Positions 37,941 through 46,490 of a DNA stretch of 64,000 bases are shown here, piece after piece. The position numbers and the translations under genes were made by a program. The stretch is from Pseudomonas sp. HOU2 (GTDB taxonomy: Bacteria; Pseudomonadota; Gammaproteobacteria; Pseudomonadales; Pseudomonadaceae). Under the pieces are notes generated by a model. That model saw only the letters and a list, made by a program, of their open reading frames with translations, ran no database searches and was not told the origin of the DNA. The stretch spans positions 3,348,001 through 3,412,000 of the forward strand of contig NZ_CP160398.1 of NCBI RefSeq assembly GCF_040729435.1, read 5' to 3'. The stretch's first letter is position 1; every line of letters begins with the position of its first letter.

Positions 37941-37970
37941 CAGCATGTCAGCATGTCAGCATGTCAGCAT
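37941..37970. repeat. Tandem 8-bp repeat (cagcatgt x 3.75)
   Basis: The unit CAGCATGT is repeated without change three times plus six bases. It is non-coding, between the terminator of the first EF-hand gene and the control region of the second. Copy number may vary by slippage. Confidence 0.9.
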
Positions 37971-38151
37971 TTAACTCAGAATTTAAAATCTCTCATTAAG
38001 GCAATGTTGACGTCGGCAAGTTTGCTCCCTGGCGCGTTGTCTGCAAACGATAAAAGTATGCATCTGTAAAGACGGCCGGCACCGACGGTACTCAAACCGA
38101 CCAAAGCAGAGGCGAGGTCGTCTGCCTGGGTGTAATAGGAGCGAGCGACTA

Positions 38152-38231
38152 CTGTCAGAGTTGACAGGTATATGCATTTACAGCGCTCAAGTTTACTGCT
38201 GGATGGTTGTACACCCTGTCAGGTCTGACAG
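38152..38231. promoter_or_regulatory. Twin 16-bp dyads upstream of EF-hand gene 2 (lux-box-like)
   Basis: Site 1 is CTGTCA-GAGT-TGACAG (38152-38167) and site 2 is CTGTCA-GGTC-TGACAG (38216-38231). Both are perfect 6-bp inverted repeats with 4-base centres. Their centres are 64 bases apart, about six helical turns. Flanks also match (CTACTGTCAGA and TCTGACAGTAG), so the two sites are in inverted orientation. The pattern CTGT-N8-ACAG fits LuxR-type boxes. LexA also uses CTGT-N8-ACAG but prefers A/T next to it, which is absent here. Which regulator binds is unknown. Confidence 0.6.
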
Positions 38232-38319
38232 TAGACCGGATTTCCCCCACTCGTTAACTTCCGGAAAACTGCGACAGATTGCCGATTGGCGCAGTGCAAT
38301 CAACTGAAGGATTGACTGC

Positions 38320-38595
38320 ATGACTATCAGGATATTGCTGGAAATTGCGGATATGGACCAAGACGGAAATCCGGAAGTCGCGATTTATCACTTCAATGAA
38401 GACGCCACCGAAATGATGGATTACGATTACTCGTTGTTCGCTTCTTCGTCGGAAGCTAACGGTCGTTATGACTTGATTTCCGAAGAGGTCCTCGATGGTG
38501 ATGGCGATGGCGACGTCGATAAATACGACAAGAAGCTGTACTTGCAGTTGGCCGACGCTTTTGCGCAGTTCAAGGGCTTTCAGTCCAGGCGTTGA
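38320..38595 (+). CDS. Small acidic EF-hand protein 2
   Basis: 91 aa, no signal or TM. An EF-hand loop at 59-70 (DGDGDGDVDKYD) has the same ligand layout as protein 1 (Asp 1, 3, 5; Gly 6; Val 8; Asp 9; Asp 12), followed by a helix with LQLADAF. A second, partial DMDQDGN motif near residues 11-17 could bind another calcium. Shine-Dalgarno GAAGGA. The upstream gap holds the twin dyads. Probably a paralogue of the 37555 gene with a diverged N-terminus. Function unknown. Confidence 0.7.
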   Translation: MTIRILLEIADMDQDGNPEVAIYHFNEDATEMMDYDYSLFASSSEANGRYDLISEEVLDGDGDGDVDKYDKKLYLQLADAFAQFKGFQSRR

Positions 38596-38600
38596 ATTGC

Positions 38601-38637
38601 CCGCTGACACAACAAAGCATTAATGCCATGTCAGCGG
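38601..38637. other. Nested palindrome between EF-hand gene 2 and the gad operon
   Basis: CCGCTGACA (38601-38609) pairs with TGTCAGCGG (38629-38637). A 10-bp palindrome GCATTAATGC (38617-38626) lies in the loop. No T-run on either side. It lies between convergent genes and is probably a bidirectional 3' end structure. Confidence 0.5.
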
Positions 38638-38649
38638 TATCCAATCTCG

Positions 38650-39948
38650 TTAATGCGAAGTGACTTGCCCCAGATCATCCCCGGAAGTGGTCTGCATATC
38701 ATTCTTGCGCAGGCTTTCGACGTCGGCAGCGTTCACCGGCGCCCCTTTGTTGCCCCAACTGCCACGGATAAAGCTCACCACATCCGCCACTTCCTGATCC
38801 GACAAGCGCCAGGCGAAACCCGGCATGGTAAAGGTCGATGGTGCCGTGTGCGTGGCCGGCAGGGTGCCGCCCTTGAGTACGATGTGGATCAGCGAGGTCG
38901 GGTCCTCCGATTGCAGCACCGGATTGCCCGCCAGCGCCGGGAACACCCGAGTGTAGCCATGGCCGTCTGTACGGTGGCAGGCCGCGCAGTTATCGATGTA
39001 CACCGCCGCGCCGCGCTGGCTGTCGTCGCCGTTCCACAGGGCTTTGGCCGCTTTCTCGTCGTACTGGTGCGGCTGATCGGCAGGGTCATTGGCCGGCAGC
39101 GACTTGAGGTAACGGGCAATCGCGGTCAGGTCGGCGTCGGTCATGTACTGCATGCTGTGGGTGACCACATCGCTCATGCCACCGAACACTGCGCTGCGGT
39201 CGCTGCGCCCGGTCTTGAGGAATTGCACCAGCTGCGCTTCGCTCCAACTGCCCAGACCATCCTTGTGATCACCGCGCAGGCTCTTGGCGATCCAGCCTTC
39301 CAGCGGTGCACTGCCGGCAAGAAAATTCTTGCCGTCTGCCGCGCTCAGGGATTTTTCTTGCATGGTCAGGGCTCGTGGGGTATGGCAGGCGCCGCAGTGG
39401 CCGAGGCCCTCGACCAGATAGGCGCCGCGATCGATCACCGGATCATCCGAGGTGGCCTTGTAGTCCTCGACCTTCGGCGCAAACAGCCAGCGCCAGCCCA
39501 TCAATGGCCAGCGCATGCTCAGCGGCCATGGAATGTCGCTGGCCTTGTTCTCCTGCGCTACCGGCTCGACGCCGTGCATGAAGTAGGCGTACAGCGCTTT
39601 CATGTCGCTTTCGCTGACACGGGCGTAGGACGGATACGGCATTGCCGGGTACAACGTACTACCGTTTTTGGCGACGCCGTGACGTACTGCCTGGTCGAAG
39701 TCCTCGAAGCTGTAATCACCAACGCCGGCTTTGTCCGGGGTGATGTTGGTCGAGTAGATCGTGCCGATCGGCGTTTCCATTGGCAGGCCGCCGGCGAACG
39801 GTTTGCCGCCCTTGGCGGTGTGGCAGGCCACGCAGTCACCCGCGCGGGCGAGGTATTCGCCTTGTTTGATCAACGCTTGATCGACGTCGGCGGCTTGTAC
39901 AGCCGTGCTGCCGAGCAGGGCCAAAGTGGCGATAACGAGATTTTTCAT
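38650..39948 (-). CDS. Gluconate 2-dehydrogenase cytochrome c subunit (triheme)
   Basis: 432 aa, with signal peptide (~1-20, ending VQA) and three CXXCH sites: CVACH near the start, CGACH about mid-protein and CAACH in the last third. It passes electrons from the flavoprotein to quinone in membrane-bound gluconate dehydrogenase. The inner of two close ATGs is chosen because AAGGAG lies 8 bases before it and only 2 before the outer one. It follows the flavoprotein gene after 12 bases and is last in the operon. Related enzymes oxidise sorbitol or 2-ketogluconate, so the substrate is inferred. Confidence 0.88.
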   Translation of the reverse strand: MKNLVIATLALLGSTAVQAADVDQALIKQGEYLARAGDCVACHTAKGGKPFAGGLPMETPIGTIYSTNITPDKAGVGDYSFEDFDQAVRHGVAKNGSTLYPAMPYPSYARVSESDMKALYAYFMHGVEPVAQENKASDIPWPLSMRWPLMGWRWLFAPKVEDYKATSDDPVIDRGAYLVEGLGHCGACHTPRALTMQEKSLSAADGKNFLAGSAPLEGWIAKSLRGDHKDGLGSWSEAQLVQFLKTGRSDRSAVFGGMSDVVTHSMQYMTDADLTAIARYLKSLPANDPADQPHQYDEKAAKALWNGDDSQRGAAVYIDNCAACHRTDGHGYTRVFPALAGNPVLQSEDPTSLIHIVLKGGTLPATHTAPSTFTMPGFAWRLSDQEVADVVSFIRGSWGNKGAPVNAADVESLRKNDMQTTSGDDLGQVTSH

Positions 39949-39960
39949 GGTCATCGCTCC

Positions 39961-41745
39961 TTATGCCTGAACCAGCGGGCCGGGGTTTTTCAGGTACTGC
40001 TCGCGGATCGCCTTGGCCGACCAGTAGGTCAGAGCGGCAACCAGTCCGGTCGGGTTGTAACCCAGGCCCTGCGGGAACGCCGACGCGCCCGGTACGAACA
40101 CGTTGTGCACATCCCAGCTCTGCAGATAGCGGTTCAGCGCGCTCTTCTTCGGATCGGTGCCCATGATCGCGCCACCGTTGAGGTGGGTGGTCTGGTAGGC
40201 CGCCGTGTTGAAGTGATCACCAACCTGCTTGCCGATCACCGCGATGGCTTTCGGACCCATGGCCTGGGCGACCTTGCCCATTTTCTCGACCATGAAACGG
40301 TTCATCTTGATGTCGTTTTCCTGCCAGTCGAAGGTCATCCGCAGCAGCGGCAAACCGTAGGCATCGCGGTACACCGGATCCAGATCGAGGTAGTTGCCAC
40401 GGTAGGACTGATGCGCGCCGTGGGCGTCCATCGACACCTGATGGGTGTAGTAATCGGCGGTCGCGCGCTTCCACTGGCTGCCCCAGGCCGGGGTGCCGGG
40501 CGGGTTCGAAGTGCCGGCAATCGGACGGCTGCCCGCCTGGTTGACCCACATTGGCGAGCCGCCGACGAAGCCATGCGGGCCGTGGTCGAAGTTGTCGGCG
40601 TTGAAATCGTCCAGCGCTACGCCGTTGCCGCCGGCGCCGATGAAATTGTTGGTGTGGGTGTCCTTGTCGAAGAACGCCTTGATGGTCGCCATGTTCTGGT
40701 AGGCGAAGTTACGCCCGACCACGCCTTCGCCACTGATCGGGTCGTAAGGCTTGCCGATGCCCGATAGCAGCATCAACCGCACGTTGTGCAGCTGGAAGGC
40801 GCCGAGGATCACCAGATCCGCCGGTTGCTCGATCTCGCGGCCCTGGCCGTCGATGTAAGTCACGCCGGTGGCCTTGGACTTGGTGCTGTCGAGATTGACC
40901 CGCAGCACATGGGAGTTGGGCCGCAGTTCGAAATTCGGCAACGGCTTGAGCGCTGGCAGAATGTTCACGTTCGGCGACGCCTTGGAATACATGTAGCACA
41001 CGTAACCGCTGCAGAACCCGCAGAAGTTGCATGGGCCCATCTGTGCGCCGTAGGGATTGGTGTACGGCCCCGAGGTATTAGCGGACGGCAGGTTGTAGGG
41101 TTTGTAACCGACCTCTGCCGCCGCTTTGCCGAACAGTTGTGCGGAAACCGTATTCTTCTGCGCTTCCAGCGGGAACGGGTTGGAGCGATCCGGTGCGTAA
41201 GGGTTGCCGCCCTTGCCTTGCCCGACCAGCTGGCCCTTCACGGTCCAGGCCTGGCCGGAGGTGCCGAAGACTTTTTCGGCGAAATCGAAAAACGGCTCCA
41301 GCTCTTCATAGCTGACGCCGAAATCCTGGATGGTCATGTCCTTGGGGATGAAGCTTTTGCCGTAGCGCTCTTCGTAATGGCTGCGCATACGCAGTTCGAT
41401 CGGATCGACGCGAAAATGTACGCCCGACCAGTGCAGGCCCGCGCCGCCGACGCCATTGCCCGGCAGGAACGCACCCAACTGGCGGTTCGGCAGGGCGATG
41501 TCGTTGACGCTGTGGCGGATGGTGACGGTCTCTTTCGAGATGTCCTGAAAGAGTTTTTTGCGCACGCTGTAGGTGAGTTCGTCGATCACCTGCGGATAGT
41601 TGCCGTCGGGGTAAGTGTCCTGCATCGGCCCGCGCTCCAGCGCCAGCACATTGAGCCCGGCTTCGGTCAGCTCCTTGGCCATGATCGCGCCAGTCCAGCC
41701 GAAACCGACGATCACTGCGTCGACCTTCTTCATTACGGTTGCCAT
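39961..41745 (-). CDS. Gluconate 2-dehydrogenase flavoprotein subunit (GMC family)
   Basis: 594 aa FAD enzyme. Dinucleotide motif IVGFGWTGAIMAKELTEAG near the N-terminus, NGVGGAGLHWSG, an Fe-S-like cluster region with CNFCGFCSGYVCYM, and the C-terminal catalytic area HLNGGAIMGTDP and GYNPTGLVAALTYW. It has no signal peptide; it would be exported by the Tat pathway together with the gamma subunit. Start at MATVMKKVDAV, preceded by GAGGG, 2 bases after the gamma-subunit stop. Confidence 0.9.
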   Translation of the reverse strand: MATVMKKVDAVIVGFGWTGAIMAKELTEAGLNVLALERGPMQDTYPDGNYPQVIDELTYSVRKKLFQDISKETVTIRHSVNDIALPNRQLGAFLPGNGVGGAGLHWSGVHFRVDPIELRMRSHYEERYGKSFIPKDMTIQDFGVSYEELEPFFDFAEKVFGTSGQAWTVKGQLVGQGKGGNPYAPDRSNPFPLEAQKNTVSAQLFGKAAAEVGYKPYNLPSANTSGPYTNPYGAQMGPCNFCGFCSGYVCYMYSKASPNVNILPALKPLPNFELRPNSHVLRVNLDSTKSKATGVTYIDGQGREIEQPADLVILGAFQLHNVRLMLLSGIGKPYDPISGEGVVGRNFAYQNMATIKAFFDKDTHTNNFIGAGGNGVALDDFNADNFDHGPHGFVGGSPMWVNQAGSRPIAGTSNPPGTPAWGSQWKRATADYYTHQVSMDAHGAHQSYRGNYLDLDPVYRDAYGLPLLRMTFDWQENDIKMNRFMVEKMGKVAQAMGPKAIAVIGKQVGDHFNTAAYQTTHLNGGAIMGTDPKKSALNRYLQSWDVHNVFVPGASAFPQGLGYNPTGLVAALTYWSAKAIREQYLKNPGPLVQA

Positions 41746-41747
41746 GC

Positions 41748-42494
41748 TCAAGCCCTCTCGCCGCGAATCGAAACTGCCGGGAAGGGGTATTGCTCGTTGC
41801 GTTCCACCCAATCCATGAAATCGGCGCGGGCGCCGGGGAAGCCGATCATGGTCCAGCCGACCATGCCTTTATTGCCACCGTGGATCGGGTCGCAGAAGAA
41901 CCCTTCCTTGGTGTTTTGCAGCAACAGGCTGAAGAAAATCTTCGCGGGGACTGCAGCGAACTGCGGTTTTCCGGCTTCGAGTTGCTTGAGCAAATCTTCT
42001 CGGGTAGCGCTGTCTTGCTCGGCAAATGTTTTACCGTTGAGCGATTTTGCCCACTGATCCGTGGCAGCGATGCCCAGGCGATAGATCTCTTTGGGCACCA
42101 GCTTGCTCTGCCAGCCCATCTCCGGCGCAGCGTCGGCGTTGAACGGACCTTGCATGTACCACAGGGCACCGGCGGCGTACGGGGTGTTCATCTGGCGGTC
42201 GATGTATTCCGGCACGCCGGCTTCCAGGGCACCCGGGCCTTGCTCGTCGTTGGGGATCAGGTGCGCCACGGCGGCGTTGATGAAGGCCCATTCCTCGGCG
42301 GTGAAATAGCTCGGCTGGTAAGCGCTGGCGTCAGCCTTGGCCGGTGTGGCTGCGGGCGCCGCCGGGGCCGCTTCAGGCGCAGCTTGCAAGACGCTGCTGC
42401 CCAGACCGCTACCGGCGAGGGTGACCACGGGAATCAGGGTCAGGGATTTGCGCAAGAACTCACGCCGCGGGTTGTCTCGATCTGCATCAGACAT
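41748..42494 (-). CDS. Gluconate 2-dehydrogenase gamma subunit (Tat signal)
   Basis: 248 aa. It starts MSDADRDNPRREFLRKS, a twin-arginine motif followed by a hydrophobic stretch, so it carries the flavoprotein across the inner membrane. An Ala/Pro-rich linker (~45-70) precedes the conserved domain (FTAEEWAFINAAVAHLIPND, EGFFCDPIHGGN, WTMIGFPG). GAGGTG lies before the ATG. First gene of the three-gene operon, similar to PA2264-PA2266 to my memory. Confidence 0.9.
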   Translation of the reverse strand: MSDADRDNPRREFLRKSLTLIPVVTLAGSGLGSSVLQAAPEAAPAAPAATPAKADASAYQPSYFTAEEWAFINAAVAHLIPNDEQGPGALEAGVPEYIDRQMNTPYAAGALWYMQGPFNADAAPEMGWQSKLVPKEIYRLGIAATDQWAKSLNGKTFAEQDSATREDLLKQLEAGKPQFAAVPAKIFFSLLLQNTKEGFFCDPIHGGNKGMVGWTMIGFPGARADFMDWVERNEQYPFPAVSIRGERA

Positions 42495-42804
42495 GGGGGT
42501 GCACCTCATCAGGCATTGATGGTTTTCCGCCGTTTCTGCGAACGGCGTGAGCATTTTTTCGTTGCGGCGTGGCCCGGTGATTGACCGGGAAAAGGGGGAC
42601 GCCTGCAACATCGTGTGACAAATGGTAGCAGGCTACACATCGGGATGAACCGATTCAGCGGAAAAAGCTGCGGTTTTTTTAGCGGGCGCTCAATGAAATC
42701 GCCCGGATTCACGATTCTTTGACAAGTGCCTCACAGGGCTTTGACCGGCAGACGTGGAAGCTGCGAGGCCTTTCATTGATGAATTCCGATACGGTCAGCC
42801 CAGC

Positions 42805-43449
42805 ATGTCTCGAGTGCGCCTTTTTCCTGCTTTGTGTTTGTCGCTTGTTGCCCTGTTGCACTTGATGCCGGCCCAGGCTGACGCCGCTGTCACATCGCGC
42901 CCGCCGGAGTGGGCGCAACCGGTTGAAGTGCAATACAACCTGTTCCAGATGTCACCAACGCTTTACCGCAGCGCCTTGCCCGACGGTGGCGTGGTTCCAT
43001 TGCTGAAGAATCTCAAAGTGGCGACGGTGATCAACTTCTTGCCGGAAGCTGACAGCAGTTGGCTGTCCGAGCCGGGCATCAATCAAGTGCAACTGCCCTA
43101 TCGCACCAACCACGTCGATGACGCCGATGTGCTCAAGACCTTGCGCGCGATTCAGGCTGCCGAAGCCAATGGCCCGGTGCTGATGCACTGCAAACACGGT
43201 TCCGACCGCACCGGCCTGATGGCGGCGATGTATCGGATTGTGGTGCAAGGCTGGAGCAAGGAAGACGCGCTGAATGAAATGACGCAGGGCGGTTTTGGTG
43301 AAAGCGGCCATTTCAAGGATGGCGTGCGTTACGTGATGCAAGCCGATGTCGACAAACTGCGCACCGCGTTGGCCAACGGCGATTGCAGCACCAGTGCCTT
43401 TGCCACCTGCTCGATGAAGAGCTGGTTCCAGTCGGTCAACCTCAAGTAA
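42805..43449 (+). CDS. tpbA: Periplasmic tyrosine/dual-specificity phosphatase, TpbA-like
   Basis: 214 aa with a signal peptide (~1-28). The phosphatase signature HCKHGSDRTG has nucleophile Cys129 and Arg135, and the general acid is in VDDADV (~105-106). INFLPEADSSW, MAAMYRIVVQGWSKEDAL and the tail GDCSTSAFATCSMKSW resemble the P. aeruginosa TpbA sequence as I remember it. There TpbA dephosphorylates the diguanylate cyclase TpbB/YfiN in the periplasm and lowers c-di-GMP. A TpbB gene is not in this window. Divergent from the gad operon. Confidence 0.85.
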   Translation: MSRVRLFPALCLSLVALLHLMPAQADAAVTSRPPEWAQPVEVQYNLFQMSPTLYRSALPDGGVVPLLKNLKVATVINFLPEADSSWLSEPGINQVQLPYRTNHVDDADVLKTLRAIQAAEANGPVLMHCKHGSDRTGLMAAMYRIVVQGWSKEDALNEMTQGGFGESGHFKDGVRYVMQADVDKLRTALANGDCSTSAFATCSMKSWFQSVNLK

Positions 43450-43494
43450 GCCGCACCCTCCACGGCATTGCACCGTGGAGGGTCATTCGCCGGC

Positions 43495-43779
43495 TCAGTC
43501 CTCGGACTTTTTCTTCAGCTTCGGATTCGGAAAGAACTGCACGGCCTGGACGGTTTTGTCCGGCGCTGGCTTGAGCGCGCTGGTATTGACCCGCGTGCCC
43601 AGTTCCTTGGGAACCGACAGCCCCTGCTCGTTCAGCGTATCCGAGTAACCGCAGGCCACGCACTCACGGTGCGGCACGCTGTCCTCGTTCCACATCATCA
43701 GTTTATCCGGCTCGCTGCACGCCGGGCAGACAGCCCCGGCGATAAAGCGCTTCTTGGTAATCACAGGTGCCTCACTCAT
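43495..43779 (-). CDS. YheV/DUF2387 family putative metal-binding protein
   Basis: 94 aa. An N-terminal zinc ribbon has CPAC (~18-21) and CVAC (~40-43), followed by GYSDTLNEQG. A basic, probably disordered tail ends KLKKKSED. No function assigned. The start overlaps the prlC stop by 4 bases (ATGA), so it is translationally coupled to prlC, as with PA0068 in PAO1 to my memory. Confidence 0.85.
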   Translation of the reverse strand: MSEAPVITKKRFIAGAVCPACSEPDKLMMWNEDSVPHRECVACGYSDTLNEQGLSVPKELGTRVNTSALKPAPDKTVQAVQFFPNPKLKKKSED

Positions 43780-45827
43780 GCTGCCGCGTCCTCACTCAGG
43801 CCGCTATGGCGCAAGAGTGCGTCAATCGAAGGCTCGCGACCACGGAAGTCGACGAACAGCACCATCGGTGCCTGCGAGCCGCCACGGGCCAGAATCGCTT
43901 CGCGGAAGGCGCGACCGGTTTCGGCGTTGAGCACGCCGTCTTCTTCGAACCTGGAGAAGGCATCTGCCGACAGCACTTCCGCCCACTTGTAGCTGTAGTA
44001 GCCCGCCGCGTAACCGCCGGCGAAGATGTGCGCGAAGCTGTTGGGAAAGCGGTTGTACACCGGTGGGCGCATTACCGACACCTCGTCGCGCACGCCTTCC
44101 AGCACTTGCGCCACGCTGCGGCCGTCACCGTGAGTGGCGTGCAGTTCGAAGTCGAACAGCGAGAATTCCAGCTGACGGACCATCATCAACCCGGACTGGA
44201 AGTTTTTCGCCGCGAGCATTTTTTCCAGCAGGTCTTGCGGCAGCGGCTCGCCGGTTTCGTAGTGACCGGAGATCAGCGCCAGGCCTTCCGGCTCCCAGCA
44301 CCAGTTTTCCATGAACTGGCTCGGCAGCTCGACCGCATCCCACGCCACGCCGTTGATCCCCGAGACACCGGCGTGATCAACGCGGGTCAGCAGGTGATGC
44401 AGGCCGTGACCGAATTCGTGGAACAGGGTGGTCACTTCATCGTGGGTCAGCAGGGCAGGCTTGCCGCTGTCCGCCGGGGTGAAGTTGCACACCAGGTTGG
44501 CGACCGGACTTTGCAACACGCCGTCAACGGTGCGGCGACGGTCGCGGGCGCCGTCCATCCACGCCCCGCCACGCTTGTTGGCGCGGGCGTAGAGGTCGAA
44601 GAAGAAGCGGCCGACGTGCTGGCCGTTCTCCTTGATTTCGAACAGACGCACGTCCGGGTGCCAGGTGTCGAAGCCTTTCAGTTCGGCGATTTCGATGCCG
44701 TACAGGCGCTGGACGATAGCGAACAGACCGCTGAGGACTTTATCGATCGGGAAGTACGCGCGCAGGGTTTCCTGAGCGACGCTGTAGCGCTGCTCGCGGA
44801 GTTTTTCTCCGTAGAAACCGCTGTCCCAGCTTTGCAGATCGGCGCAGCCCTGTTCGGCGGCGTAAGCGCGCAGCTGCTGCAGATCCTGCGCGGCGAACGG
44901 TTTGCTGCGCTTGGCCAAGTCGCGCAGGAAGCTCAGCACCTGATCGCTGGACTCGGCCATTTTGGTTGCCAGGCTCAGCTCGGAGAAGCTGGCGAAACCC
45001 AAGAGTTTTGCCAGTTCCTGACGCAGGTCGAGGATATCTTCCATGACCGGACCGTTATCGTTCTGCCCGGCGTTCGGGCCTTGGTCCGAGGCACGGGTGC
45101 AGTAGGCGGCGTAGACTTCTTCACGCAGCTTGCGGTCCTGGGCGTAGGTCATCACCGCGTAGTAGCTCGGGAATTCCAGGGTGATCAGCCAGCCGTCGAG
45201 GCCTTTGGCCTGCGCAGCGGCGGCCATTTGCGCCTTGGCCGAATCGGTCAGGCCGGCGAGGGCGGCTTCGTCGGTGACGTGCTTGGTCCAGGCTTGCGTG
45301 GCATCGAGCAACTGGTTGGAGAAGCGGCTGCCCAGCTCGGACAGTTTGCTTTGCACTTCGGCGTAGCGTTTCTGTTCCGCTTCCGGCAGGTCGATACCCG
45401 ACAGACGGAAATCGCGCAGGGCGTGTTCCAGAATGGTTTTTTGCGCCACGTCGAAACCGGCGGCTTCCGGGCTGTTGGCCAGCGCCTCATAGGCCTGGAA
45501 CAGCTCGCGGTTCTGGCCCATCTCGGTGGAGTAGGCGCTGAGGGCCGGCAGGCACGACTCGTACGCTTCGCGCAGTTCGGCGCTGTTGCACACGGCGTTG
45601 AGGTGGCTGACCGGGCTCCAGGCAGCGCCGAGGCGATCGTTGAGTTCGTCCATCGCCAGTACCAGGCCGGCCCACGTAGGGTTCTGACCCTGGGTCTTGA
45701 GAATTTCGGCGATGGCGGCGCGGTTGTCGGCCAGAATGGTTTCGATGGCTGGCAGCACGTGTTCGGCACGGATCGTGGAGAACGGCGGCAGGTCGTAGGA
45801 CTGCAGAAGAGGGTTGTTCACGCTCAC
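43776..45827 (-). CDS. prlC: Oligopeptidase A (M3 metallopeptidase)
   Basis: 683 aa cytoplasmic zinc peptidase degrading oligopeptides and cleaved signal peptides. Zinc motif [11 protein letters not shown] at ~467, plus [20 protein letters not shown]-type family sequence (here [17 protein letters not shown]). I choose the GTG giving [16 protein letters not shown], which matches the family N-terminus and has AAGGTG seven bases upstream; an ATG 27 bases earlier is possible. Confidence 0.93.
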   Translation of the reverse strand: [683 protein letters not shown]

Positions 45828-45916
45828 GGTTGGCACCTTGGCTGGAAGAAACATGTGCCCATCTTAATTACAATCGACACTCACCGCAGCTATCGGCGAC
45901 AGAGAGAGAACTTATC

Positions 45917-46462
45917 GTGCCCGTTCGCAAGTACCAGAATCACACCCCGCAACTCGGTCAAGGCGCGTTTGTCGACGCCTCCGCGGTGGTGATCGGCGAC
46001 GTCGAAATCGGCGAAGACAGCTCCGTGTGGCCGCTGACCGTGATCCGTGGCGACATGCACCGCATCCGCATCGGTGCGCGCACCAGCGTGCAGGACGGCT
46101 GCGTGCTGCACATCACCCACGCCGGGCCGTTCAACCCGGAGGGCTTTCCGCTGCTGATCGGCGATGACGTGACCATCGCCCACAAGGTCATGCTGCATGG
46201 CTGCAGCGTCGGCAGTCGCGTGTTGATCGGTATGGGCAGCATCGTCATGGACGGCACGGTGGTCGAGGACGATGTGATCATCGGCGCCGGCAGCCTGGTA
46301 CCGCCGGGCAAGCGCCTGGAAAGCGGTTTTCTGTACGTGGGCAGCCCGGTGAAACAGATCCGTCCGTTGACCGACAAGGAACGCGCCTTCTTCACCTACA
46401 GCGCCGCCAACTACGTGAAGCTCAAGGACCTGCATCTGGCCGAGGGCTACGATCAGCGCTGA
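45917..46462 (+). CDS. Gamma-carbonic anhydrase family protein
   Basis: 181 aa left-handed beta-helix of hexapeptide repeats (VIGDVEIGEDSSVWPL...). Conserved metal-site His in LHITHAGPF and IAHKVMLHGC, plus the WPLTVIRGD motif. A GTG start (VPVRKYQNHTPQLG) is preceded by AGAGAGAGA; the frame is open upstream but unlike the family. Many homologues (YrdA-like) lack demonstrated carbonic anhydrase activity, so the reaction is uncertain. Divergent from prlC. Confidence 0.88.
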   Translation: MPVRKYQNHTPQLGQGAFVDASAVVIGDVEIGEDSSVWPLTVIRGDMHRIRIGARTSVQDGCVLHITHAGPFNPEGFPLLIGDDVTIAHKVMLHGCSVGSRVLIGMGSIVMDGTVVEDDVIIGAGSLVPPGKRLESGFLYVGSPVKQIRPLTDKERAFFTYSAANYVKLKDLHLAEGYDQR

Positions 46463-46490
46463 ATCGCCTTACACCTGCACAGGATTTCTC

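Noticed and set aside
37941..37970. CRISPR-like array
   Set aside because: Eight-base head-to-tail repeats with no spacers; no cas genes.
38152..38231. LexA operators at the twin dyads
   Set aside because: CTGT-N8-ACAG fits, but the inner bases are C/G (CTGTCA) rather than the A/T expected for LexA, unlike the true box at 37350.
42650..42690. Terminator in the gad/tpbA divergent gap
   Set aside because: CAGC/GCTG before a T-run is a very short stem, and the position between divergent genes argues against it.
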